From: CAYYMD01 sp964480425
GTDB lineage: Bacteria; Planctomycetota; Phycisphaerae; SM23-33
Assembly: GCA_964480425.1 (NCBI GenBank)
Contig: CAYZPY010000047.1
Span: 1 to 16,353, forward strand
Length of the DNA: 16,353 nucleotides
Reading direction: 5' to 3'
Part shown: positions 1 through 7,287 of the stretch, piece after piece
How positions within the stretch are numbered: position 1 is the stretch's first letter
Layout of the letters: each line of letters begins with the position of its first letter
Made by a program: the position numbers and the translations under genes
The notes under the pieces: generated by a model
Told to the model about the DNA's origin: nothing
Seen by the model: only the letters and a program-made list of their open reading frames with translations
Databases searched by the model: none

Positions 1-223
1 AGGGAGGGCCTTGTTATGAATGAACTTGTGAAAAAACCCCACAGTTTGAATTATTTTATATTATAGATTTTTTATTAACAATTCGCGCCAAGCATGTAAG
101 GGTATGCACTTAGACGGTTTTCGACCTTAATTCGCACGGTAAAAACCGGCGTGTAGTGTATCTCAGAGATTCGTTATTGATTCGTCGTTGCGGTTTGGTT
201 ATTCCTCATAACCGGGAAAAGCC
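1..223. other. AT-rich region upstream of split regulator
   Basis: No coding region is supported here. The first ~90 bases are much more AT-rich than the rest of the window, with a run of A/T around 45-80, and the segment leads into the regulator start at 224. It most likely holds the regulator's promoter. I could not pick out a convincing -35/-10 pair or a long palindromic operator. An imperfect GCAT/ATGC inverted repeat near 93-107 is too short to call. Confidence 0.4.
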
Positions 224-931
224 ATGGAAGATCGTCGCAAGATACAGCTGATGCTCGTGTGGTACGACATCCGCCTGCACCGGGGGATGCTCGATTACGC
301 CGGGGAACATGATTGGTACGCATATTACGGTCTGGTCCGACGGGACTCCATCGAATCCAGGACCCGTCGTCCCGACGGGATTATCTGCACCATGGAGCAC
401 CAGTACGAGGTCATCCGAGAGCAGGCGCAAAGCGGCATACCAGTGGTGGAGGTAAGCGTGAATCACCCGCAGATTAAAATTCCGCGGGTGGTTCCGGATT
501 TCAAAAAGGCCGGCGTGTTGGCGGCGGAGCATTACCTCCGGCGCGGGTACCGCCACCTGTACACGCTGGGAAGGGGCGATTCCATCTCGAACGACATGAT
601 GCGCCGGGCGTTTGACGAGCGCCTCGGGCGGGAGGGTGCCGAACCGGTGTCGCTTGACGACCCGCTTTTGGGTCTGTTGCAGGAAGCCGCAATGGATGAA
701 ATCTCCGAGTTCATGCACTCGCTGAATCATCCGGCCGGACTGTTCGTGTTCCACGACAGGATGGGGCACAACATGATCGAGATATGCCTCTCGGTGGGCC
801 TGCGGGTGCCCCAGGACGTGGCGGTGCTTTCGGTGGACAACAAGGAACTAATGTGCGATTACTCCGCCGTGCCGCTCAGCAGCGTGGATACGAACCTTTA
901 CAGGGTGGGCTACGAGGCGGCGGCGTTGTGA
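224..931 (+). CDS. XylR-type regulator, N-terminal LacI-like sensor half (split gene)
   Basis: This 235-residue ORF is the ligand-sensing half of a XylR-type transcription regulator, a family with a periplasmic-binding-protein/LacI-like domain followed by a C-terminal AraC helix-turn-helix. Family-typical stretches are DGIICTMEH (~res 51-59), IPVVEVSVNHP and IPRVVPDFKKAGVLAAEH in the first lobe, then GLRVPQDVAVLSVDN and NLYRVGYEAAAL at the end. The start at 224 has a GGGAAAAG-like ribosome site just upstream. The frame stops at 929-931 exactly where a linker of about 20 residues should lead into the DNA-binding domain, which resumes in another frame at 931. Alone this half has no DNA-binding domain. 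It is probably a pseudogene part, though a two-polypeptide regulator cannot be excluded. The usual ligand in this family is a sugar such as xylose; the ligand here is unknown. Confidence 0.8.
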   Translation: MEDRRKIQLMLVWYDIRLHRGMLDYAGEHDWYAYYGLVRRDSIESRTRRPDGIICTMEHQYEVIREQAQSGIPVVEVSVNHPQIKIPRVVPDFKKAGVLAAEHYLRRGYRHLYTLGRGDSISNDMMRRAFDERLGREGAEPVSLDDPLLGLLQEAAMDEISEFMHSLNHPAGLFVFHDRMGHNMIEICLSVGLRVPQDVAVLSVDNKELMCDYSAVPLSSVDTNLYRVGYEAAAL

Positions 932-1305
932 TGCGCCAAAGCACCGACATGATCGGCGCCGACGACCCGGACGTATTCGCGGCCGTGGAGTTCATGCAGG
1001 ACAACCTCTCCGACAGCAGCATCGGCGTAAAGGACATCGCGCGCCAGGCGGGCGTCTCGAAGCGCGTGCTCGAGCAAAGGTTTAAGGAGCATCTCGGCAG
1101 CGGACCGTGGCACGTGCTGCTGAACCTTCGCCTGCAAAAGGTCAAGCGCCTCCTGGCAGAGAGCGACATGCTGATGAAGGATATCAGCGAGCGCAGCGGT
1201 TTTTCAAATTACCAGCACATGAACCGGGCGTTTTTGCGGGAGGCGGGAATGTCGCCAAGAGACTACCGCAAAAAGCACAAGCGGGAAATAGGACCTATCT
1301 GTTAG
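931..1305 (+). CDS. XylR-type regulator, C-terminal AraC DNA-binding half (split gene)
   Basis: This 124-residue frame carries the AraC/XylS-type DNA-binding domain that belongs to the sensor half just upstream. The RQSTD motif (res 2-6) is the conserved entry to this domain in XylR proteins. The first helix-turn-helix covers about res 33-51 (VKDIARQAGVSKRVLEQRF). The second covers about res 82-101 (MKDISERSGFSNYQHMNRAF), followed by GMSPRDYRK. The frame is open further upstream, but family similarity begins only at about 922. ATG 931-933 overlaps the upstream TGA as TGATG, so restart after the first half is possible. Compared with E. coli XylR, the linker between the domains is missing. Both halves look otherwise intact, so the break is recent, an assembly error, or tolerated through translational coupling. 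Confidence 0.75.
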   Translation: MRQSTDMIGADDPDVFAAVEFMQDNLSDSSIGVKDIARQAGVSKRVLEQRFKEHLGSGPWHVLLNLRLQKVKRLLAESDMLMKDISERSGFSNYQHMNRAFLREAGMSPRDYRKKHKREIGPIC

Positions 1306-1543
1306 CCAGCCGGTCAGCGAGTTTCTCGGCCTTTTTCGCCGGTTCGACGAACTGTTTCCGGTATCCGTGGGGGTCTTTGCCTTTTGCGGCCTGTGCGAGT
1401 TCGGCCGCGGCGGCGTATGTGTATTTTCCGGCGTATTTCGAGTCGCGCAGGAGCATTCCGAACCCTGCCACTGCCGAGGCGAAGCGGAAATCGCCAGTGT
1501 CCGAGACGGCCGAAAAACGCCTGTCGCAACTGAACGCCCGTTC
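1295..1543 (-). pseudogene. C-terminal remnant of a YfbK-family VWA protein (DUF3520 region)
   Basis: An open stretch of 82 codons plus stop reads as the extreme C-terminus of a YfbK-like von Willebrand factor A protein. The diagnostic stretch is GDFRFASAVAGFGMLLRDSK, followed by a Tyr/Ala-rich helix, AKGKDPHGYRKQFVEPA and a Lys-rich end. The whole DUF3520 tail seems intact, but the frame is closed by TAA at 1544-1546 and nothing resembling the VWA domain lies further upstream, where the phosphatase gene begins. The only Met in frame is internal to the motif, so it is not a complete gene. Its stop lies inside the last codons of the regulator on the other strand, so the two converge. It occupies most of the otherwise gene-less stretch 1306-1636. 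YfbK proteins are usually ~500 residues or longer. Confidence 0.8.
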
Positions 1544-1636
1544 TTAGGTCTCACGCCACGCCCGAAATATAAACTTATCGGGTCAAAATGCGCGCCTCTG
1601 TCGTAAAATGATTAATAACAACATGGTGTAATATCA

Positions 1637-3202
1637 ATGACATCCGAGGCGGCAATAAATAACGGCGCGGGACCGTCGCATGCCACGGGCCTGGGCATCA
1701 CCACCGCGGCGAAGTATCGTCTGCACCAGTTATTTTCGATGACGAATCCGGTCTGTCGTGCGGCCCGCAGGTTCGCCTGGTGGTTCGAGACGCGCGCCAG
1801 GCAAGGCGCAGCCGACGACGAGCCGATTAAATTTGATATTTCGGCCCCGGACCGCGTGGAATGCACCGGGCGACTGCCGGAGGGTGTGAAGTTCGAGCCC
1901 GCCACAAGCGCCGAACTGTGGCGGTTCCTTTACGAAATCGGCGTCCGCCGACTCGTGCTGGGTCCGCGCCTGGAGAGCAACCAGATAACCGACATGGTCA
2001 CGCTGCTGTGGGCCTATCGCCGCCACGTGACCGAACGAAACCACGCCAAGCCGGTGGTCTCGGCTCTGTTGAGCCGGCAGGGTCTGACGTTCGCCTGCAC
2101 AAGCACGAAACTCCGCGACGGCGAACTGCAAATCTCTTATTCGTACTGCACCACTTGCTTCAGCAGGTTCGTGGGGTGGTTCAAGGAGCGGCACCGAAAT
2201 CTCAGCGACCACCGTGCGCTGTTCCGGGCCGCCCCGCGGTTGGCAATGGCGGTGGGGGGGATAGTGGTCGGGCTTTTTTTGGCGGGGGTGTTCATCCGAA
2301 ACATCTATTTCGAGATAGCCCTTGGCTTGTTCACCTTCGCGGCGCTGTTCGCCCTGACGTACCTGTTCTTCATGACCATCGGTTCGCTTGAATACGACAA
2401 CGAGGAAAAGGCCTATCGCCTTGCGCGCACCAACCGCAGTCTTCAGACCTACACGGACCGTATCCGGCGCGATTTGTCGCGCGCCAGAACCGTGCAGGAA
2501 AAACTCATACCCGACCCTCGGAACATGCCGCTGACCGACCGTCTCGAGTGGGCCAGTTCGTTCAAGCCCGAGATCGAGGTCGGCGGCGACTACTTCGACG
2601 CCATAAAACTGGGCCCGGACAAGGTCGCGGTGCTGCTCTCCGACGTCAGCGGGCACGGAATGTCCGCGGCCCTTGTCACCGCCATAATTAAAACCAGTTT
2701 CCACTACTGCTCGCAGACCGGCGCTACGGGAAAGGAGTTTCTCAGCGACCTGAACAACCTGCTGGTCGAGACCACGCCCGTTGAGAGTTTCGCGGCGACC
2801 TGCATGGCGATGTACGACGCTGCCACGGGCGAGTCGCAATACATAAACTGCGGCCATAACCCTGAGCCGTTGATAATCCGCGCCGAAGGCGAACCGTCCG
2901 TCGAGTGTATTTGCCGTCCGGGCGCCCTTTTGCTGGGTGTGGAGAAGGATATCGATTTGCCCGTTGAGCGAACTCAACTGTCGGCGGGCGATAAGGCGTT
3001 GTTCGTCACAGACGGGATAACCGAAGCGGTCAACGAGACGGGTGAGATGTTCGGCCGTGACCGACTGGATGAGTACCTGCGCGAGCACCGCCGAGAGGGG
3101 GTAAAAACTCTGGTGGATGGGCTTGTCAAACGCGTGAATGATTTCACGGCCGGCGTCGAGCAGTCAGACGACCAGACCATACTGGCGTTCGCCTTAAAAT
3201 AA
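1637..3202 (+). CDS. SpoIIE/RsbU-type PP2C protein phosphatase, membrane-anchored
   Basis: A 521-residue Ser/Thr phosphatase of the SpoIIE/RsbU class, which typically dephosphorylates anti-sigma-factor antagonists. In order: an N-terminal region of ~195 residues that I do not recognise; two transmembrane helices (~202-220 and 226-248); a charged, probably coiled linker (~250-290); and the PPM domain (~300-520). Metal-binding motifs are intact: VGGDYFD (315-321), SDVSGHG (335-341), VTDGITEA (457-464) and SDDQT (510-514), plus the family motifs GHNPEP and LLLGVE. The fold should therefore be active and cytosolic, tethered to the inner membrane. ATG 1637 has a weak GGTG eight bases upstream. An in-frame ATG at 1739 would remove 34 residues. 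No STAS antagonist or anti-sigma factor is encoded nearby, so its target lies elsewhere. The 90-base gap downstream separates it from the operon at 3293. Confidence 0.9.
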   Translation: MTSEAAINNGAGPSHATGLGITTAAKYRLHQLFSMTNPVCRAARRFAWWFETRARQGAADDEPIKFDISAPDRVECTGRLPEGVKFEPATSAELWRFLYEIGVRRLVLGPRLESNQITDMVTLLWAYRRHVTERNHAKPVVSALLSRQGLTFACTSTKLRDGELQISYSYCTTCFSRFVGWFKERHRNLSDHRALFRAAPRLAMAVGGIVVGLFLAGVFIRNIYFEIALGLFTFAALFALTYLFFMTIGSLEYDNEEKAYRLARTNRSLQTYTDRIRRDLSRARTVQEKLIPDPRNMPLTDRLEWASSFKPEIEVGGDYFDAIKLGPDKVAVLLSDVSGHGMSAALVTAIIKTSFHYCSQTGATGKEFLSDLNNLLVETTPVESFAATCMAMYDAATGESQYINCGHNPEPLIIRAEGEPSVECICRPGALLLGVEKDIDLPVERTQLSAGDKALFVTDGITEAVNETGEMFGRDRLDEYLREHRREGVKTLVDGLVKRVNDFTAGVEQSDDQTILAFALK

Positions 3203-3281
3203 AAATGCCCGGCGGCAATTTGGAATGAACCTTGTAGCGAACGATAATTTATCAATTTAACAGGATAACCACATAGATTAA

Positions 3282-3288
3282 AAGGTGA
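3282..3288 (+). promoter_or_regulatory. Ribosome binding site of the first operon gene
   Basis: AAGGTGA lies four bases before ATG 3293 and fixes the start of the large fusion gene. The ~55 bases before it are AT-rich, as expected of a promoter region for the long operon that follows, but no clear -35/-10 pair or ArsR-type operator palindrome could be identified. Confidence 0.6.
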
Positions 3289-3292
3289 CTTA

Positions 3293-6200
3293 ATGGGTTT
3301 CGATATTTCAGATTGGGTAGATTTAAAATTCGAAGATACATCAGTTTATGTTCATCCCGAAAACCCCGACTGGTTTGTCCCAAACACCTCCGGACGGGAG
3401 ATTCTCGATAAATTGGCCGAAGGGGCCAAGCCGGAGCAGTTACCGCTGCAGGCGCAGCGTTTTCTTGCCCGACTACCTGACAATCTAAACCGCGACTACC
3501 GCGGACGGGACGATCATCTGAGCACAGACCATTTGAGCGAACTGTGGCTGCACGTCACCGACCGATGCAACATGGCGTGCAGGCATTGCCTGTTCTCCTA
3601 TCAGCCGCAGACCGGGGCGGAACTGCCCGTCCAGCGCATACTCGACGTGTCGCGCCAGGCGTGGGACCTGGGCTGCCGGGTGTTTGCGCTGACCGGCGGC
3701 GAGCCGTTCGTCCATTGCAATTTCCGTGAGATCGTTGACGGCCTGGCGGCGATGCCCGAGACCAACGTGGTGATTTTGACCAACGGCATGCTGTTGGACG
3801 AAAACGCCGATAACCTGAAGCGCTGGAGCGGTCGCGTTCATCTTCAGGTCTCGCTGGACGGCCTGGAGAAAAACCACGACAGCATTCGCGGGCGGGGTCA
3901 GTACAGGCGTCTGATGGAGCAACTCGCCCGCACCGGGCGCAACGGCATTCCATTTACACTGTCGACGTGCGTTATGAAAAACAACGTCGCCGAAATGCCC
4001 GACCTGGTGGACCTGGCGGCCGAAATGGGCGCTTCCAACGTGCACTTCATGTGGTATTTCATACGCGGTCGCGGCGACAGGCGGCTTTGGGCCGAACCCG
4101 ACACCATATTCGATTACCTCCGGCAGGCCTCGCTGCGGGCCGAGGACAGAGGCGTAACCGTGGATAACATCGAGGCGCTGAAGACCCAGATATTCGCGCC
4201 GCAGGGCACGCGATACGACGGAAGCGGCGCGGGGTGGGACTCGCTGGCTTACGCACCGGACGGAAAGATATATCCCTCGGCCGCCCTTGTCGGCATAGAC
4301 AAACTGGCCACGGAAATGGACTGCGAATTGGCAGACGCCTGGCGCAACAGCGAGGTGCTGCAAAACATCCGTCGGCAGACCGTGGCCGAGACCCACTCGC
4401 CGCTGCGATACCTGCTCGGTGGAGGAGATACCGACCACAGTTATGTGAACAGCGGCGAGTTCATCGGTCGCGACCCCTACATGCCGCTGTACGATAAAAC
4501 CGCGTTGTGGCTTATCGTCCGGCGGGCAGAGGAAACCAAAGAGATAAACCAGCCGGGTCTGCGTCTGAAGATGGGCGACGTGCTGGAGAGTTGCGGTCCG
4601 CACGGGGCAGTGGCCGCCACGCACAGCAACTGCCTGCTGGCTGTGGCCGAGGTGGACGGGCATACATCCGTGCGGGAGTTTTACACAACTGCTCTACAAA
4701 ACCCACGAGAGGATATTTGTAATCCCGTTTTTTTCCCCGATGAACTTATAGACCACATACCCGAACACTTGCTTGTCCGCGGATACGGCTGTGGCAGCCC
4801 GGTAATCGAGGCCGACCTCCGTCCTGGTCAGAAGGTCGCGGACCTGGGCAGCGGCACGGGGGTGGAGTGCCTCATCGCCTCGCGTCTGGTCGGGCCGAAA
4901 GGTAAAGTTATCGGCGTGGACATGCTGGATGTCATGCTGAACTTTGCCACCGAGGGCGCAAAGCAGGTGGCTGAGAGACTGGGATACGCAAATGTCGAGT
5001 TTCGCAAGGGCTACCTGGAGGATCTGCCGCTGGACGACGGCTGGGCGGACGTGATTATATCGAATTGCGTGGTGAACCTGGCTACGGACAAGCGGAAGGT
5101 GTTCGGCGAGATTCGTCGCGCGCTTGCGGGCGGCGGGCGCCCGGACGGGCGTCCGCCTGGCCGGTGTGTGATATCCGACGTGGTCTGCATCGACGAGCCG
5201 GACCCGGCCGTCCGCAACGACGAGACGATGCGGGGCCAGTGCATCGCCGGGGCGCTGACCACGCGTGACCTGTTCGGACTGCTGGCAGAATCCGGTCTGG
5301 CCGCCGCCAGGGTCATCAAGTGGTTCCCGTATCGCGTTGTTGGCGGGCACCGGTTTTATTCCATGACTTTCGAGGCCGTCGCGCCCGCCGCGGAGGATAA
5401 AACAATCGCTGCCATGTACCGCGGACCCGCCGCCGCGTCGGTAACGTTCTCCGGTGTCGTCATGCCTGCCGGGCAGGTCCGAAGCATCCCGGCCGGCGAC
5501 CTGGACCCCGGCGGGGAGGAAATATTCGTCCTGGACGATTCCGGACGGGTAGCAAACGCCGAAGTCGCCCCGTGCTGCTCCTGCGCCGCCCCGCCGGAAC
5601 AACAGTCTTCTTCGCCGCACGCAAATGCATCTTCCTGCTGCGCGCCGTCGGAAACCGACTGCCATGCCGACCAATCTCATGCCCAACGGCGAAGCATGAG
5701 CGACTGCATGATCTGCGGTGCTGATATCGAATATCTTCCCCAGGACAGGGAGTTCCGCTGCGAGTTCTGCGGCCGGTCCATGCAGACCAGCACCATCTGC
5801 GTCAATGGTCACTTCATATGCGACAAGTGCCACCTGGGCAGCGGTCCGGAAATCATCGAGCGGATATGCACTGCCACCGACGAGACCGACATGATAGCGC
5901 TGATGCAGAGCATACGCCGCCACCAGGCGATACCCATGCACGGACCGGAGCACCACGCCATGGTGCCGGGGGTAATATTGGCATGCTACCGCAACTTGGG
6001 CGGGCAAATCAGTGACGAGCAGTTACGCACGGGTATCCGCCTCGGCGCGGAGATGGCGGGGGGTTCGTGCGCTTTTATGGGGATTTGCGGCGCGGCCGTG
6101 GGAGTAGGCGTGGCGTATTCGGTCATTCTCGAATCCAACCCGTATAAGGGCGTCGAGAGAAAAGCCGTTCAGTCCGCGGTCAACGCCGCCCTTTCGGACA

Positions 6201-6418
6201 TCGCCGCCTTTGAGGCCCCGCGTTGTTGCCAGAGGGACTGCTACCTTGCGCTAAAAAGCGCTTCCAAAATATCCACCAAGTACCTGGGCATGAATATTCC
6301 CGCCGAAAAGAAACTGGTTTGCGCTCAGATTCCACAAAACGCCGAGTGCGTCGGTAATAAGTGCCCGCTGTATGCGCGCACGCGGTCGAGCGTGGAAGAA
6401 AGAGCAAGATTACACTGA
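3293..6418 (+). CDS. Radical SAM - ArsM-type arsenite methyltransferase - DUF5714 fusion protein
   Basis: This 1041-residue protein joins several enzymes. Residues ~10-62 resemble a PqqD/RRE peptide-recognition fold. Radical SAM domain: C92-x3-C96-x2-C99 for the 4Fe-4S cluster, GGEP at 135-138, then a SPASM-like region with usual Cys positions replaced (DGKIYPS at 323-329). ArsM-type methyltransferase: FYTTALQNPREDIC ending at C476, YGCGSP with C500, SAM-binding DLGSGTG (517-523), SNCVVNL with C592 and GQCIAGAL with C650. These cysteines match the arsenic-binding set of ArsM. A Cys-rich linker follows (CCSC at 761-764, CC at 782-783). The DUF5714 region (~802-1041) starts with a zinc ribbon: C805/C808, C823/C826, C836/H840/C843/C846. 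Separate ArsM is ~270-380 residues. An eight-residue insert sits in the methyltransferase domain. Expected role: methylation of As(III) coupled to a radical SAM step, in the cytosol. The real substrate and the DUF5714 function are unknown. Confidence 0.88.
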   Translation: MGFDISDWVDLKFEDTSVYVHPENPDWFVPNTSGREILDKLAEGAKPEQLPLQAQRFLARLPDNLNRDYRGRDDHLSTDHLSELWLHVTDRCNMACRHCLFSYQPQTGAELPVQRILDVSRQAWDLGCRVFALTGGEPFVHCNFREIVDGLAAMPETNVVILTNGMLLDENADNLKRWSGRVHLQVSLDGLEKNHDSIRGRGQYRRLMEQLARTGRNGIPFTLSTCVMKNNVAEMPDLVDLAAEMGASNVHFMWYFIRGRGDRRLWAEPDTIFDYLRQASLRAEDRGVTVDNIEALKTQIFAPQGTRYDGSGAGWDSLAYAPDGKIYPSAALVGIDKLATEMDCELADAWRNSEVLQNIRRQTVAETHSPLRYLLGGGDTDHSYVNSGEFIGRDPYMPLYDKTALWLIVRRAEETKEINQPGLRLKMGDVLESCGPHGAVAATHSNCLLAVAEVDGHTSVREFYTTALQNPREDICNPVFFPDELIDHIPEHLLVRGYGCGSPVIEADLRPGQKVADLGSGTGVECLIASRLVGPKGKVIGVDMLDVMLNFATEGAKQVAERLGYANVEFRKGYLEDLPLDDGWADVIISNCVVNLATDKRKVFGEIRRALAGGGRPDGRPPGRCVISDVVCIDEPDPAVRNDETMRGQCIAGALTTRDLFGLLAESGLAAARVIKWFPYRVVGGHRFYSMTFEAVAPAAEDKTIAAMYRGPAAASVTFSGVVMPAGQVRSIPAGDLDPGGEEIFVLDDSGRVANAEVAPCCSCAAPPEQQSSSPHANASSCCAPSETDCHADQSHAQRRSMSDCMICGADIEYLPQDREFRCEFCGRSMQTSTICVNGHFICDKCHLGSGPEIIERICTATDETDMIALMQSIRRHQAIPMHGPEHHAMVPGVILACYRNLGGQISDEQLRTGIRLGAEMAGGSCAFMGICGAAVGVGVAYSVILESNPYKGVERKAVQSAVNAALSDIAAFEAPRCCQRDCYLALKSASKISTKYLGMNIPAEKKLVCAQIPQNAECVGNKCPLYARTRSSVEERARLH

Positions 6419-6458
6419 TTATTTGCTAAGTACATATAAACCATCGTTGTTCATAAAC

Positions 6459-6466
6459 AAGGCGAG
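6459..6466 (+). promoter_or_regulatory. Ribosome binding site fixing the SDR start
   Basis: AAGGCGAG lies four bases before ATG 6471. The same frame is open back to an ATG at 6372 inside the previous gene, but that would add 33 residues unlike any SDR N-terminus. This site therefore supports 6471. Confidence 0.6.
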
Positions 6467-6470
6467 AAAC

Positions 6471-7193
6471 ATGGAATTGAAAGATAAAGCAGCCCTGGTC
6501 ACCGGGGCAAGCAGCGGTTTAGGCAGAGCGATTTCACTGGCCCTTGCGGGCGAGGGCGCCAATGTCGCGCTGGTGGCCCGGAAGGAAGAGAAACTGCGCC
6601 AAGTCAAAGAGCAAATCGGCTCTGACGGCGAAGCACTGGTGGTCGTAGCGGATGTCTCCGAAGCCGGACAGGTCGAGGACGCCGTCAAAAAGACTGTCGA
6701 ACACTTCGGGGGCCTGGACATTATCGTAAACAACGCCGGTCTGGGCATCTTCGACCGCGTCGAGAAGATGTCCGTGGCCGACTGGGACAAGCACATAAAC
6801 GTCATGCTTCGTGGGGCGTTCCTGGTAAGTAAGTTCGCACTACCGCACCTTTACGCCCGCGGGGCCGGACACGTGATTAATATTTCATCGCTGTGGGCCA
6901 AGCGATACTGCGCCAAGTGCGCCGGTTACACGGCCGCGAAGTTCGGCGTACGCGGACTCACCCAGTCTATGCGGGAGGAGGCCCGTCAATACAACGTCAA
7001 AGTCACCAACGTCATGCCGGGTACGGTGAAGACGCCGTTTTTCGAAAAATCCAACTGGGAGGCGGACCTGTCCGACGCCCTCATGCCCGAGGACGTTGCG
7101 CAGACGGTTATAGCGGCCCTGAAGATGCCCGACCGGGCCGTCATGGAGGAAATAGTCATCCAGTCAATACGCCCAGGAAAGTGCACGGATTAA
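6471..7193 (+). CDS. Short-chain dehydrogenase/reductase (SDR)
   Basis: A 240-residue classical SDR, a soluble NAD(P)-dependent oxidoreductase. The Rossmann motif TGASSGLG (11-18) opens the protein, with NNAG at 87-90. The catalytic set is a Ser at 139-140 plus Y153-x3-K157 (SerSer...YTAAK), followed by VMPGTVKTPF after the active site. Length is normal for the family. The alcohol or ketone substrate cannot be read from the sequence. It begins 52 bases after the radical SAM/ArsM fusion and ends 94 bases before the DUF547 gene, so it is probably co-transcribed, and it may reduce or oxidise a sugar or intermediate of the same pathway. The Cys-containing stretch RYCAKCAGY before the catalytic Tyr is slightly unusual for an SDR. 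Confidence 0.92.
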   Translation: MELKDKAALVTGASSGLGRAISLALAGEGANVALVARKEEKLRQVKEQIGSDGEALVVVADVSEAGQVEDAVKKTVEHFGGLDIIVNNAGLGIFDRVEKMSVADWDKHINVMLRGAFLVSKFALPHLYARGAGHVINISSLWAKRYCAKCAGYTAAKFGVRGLTQSMREEARQYNVKVTNVMPGTVKTPFFEKSNWEADLSDALMPEDVAQTVIAALKMPDRAVMEEIVIQSIRPGKCTD

Positions 7194-7287
7194 TAGCCGC
7201 GTCACTAAAATGAGACAGAAATACAATCGCATAAACTGAAGCCGACCGAAAACGACAAGTTAGCCGCAAGGCGCGAAAGGAACTGTG

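Noticed and set aside
1730..3088. A 452-codon open frame on the minus strand
   Set aside because: Antisense to the SpoIIE-type phosphatase; low-quality composition and no motifs.
3203..3221. Possible terminator after the phosphatase gene
   Set aside because: Only a 4-bp stem (TGCC/GGCA) extended across a mismatch, with no T-run after it; too weak to call.
4694..6007. A 437-codon open frame on the minus strand
   Set aside because: Antisense to the ArsM/DUF5714 part of the fusion, which has clear conserved motifs.
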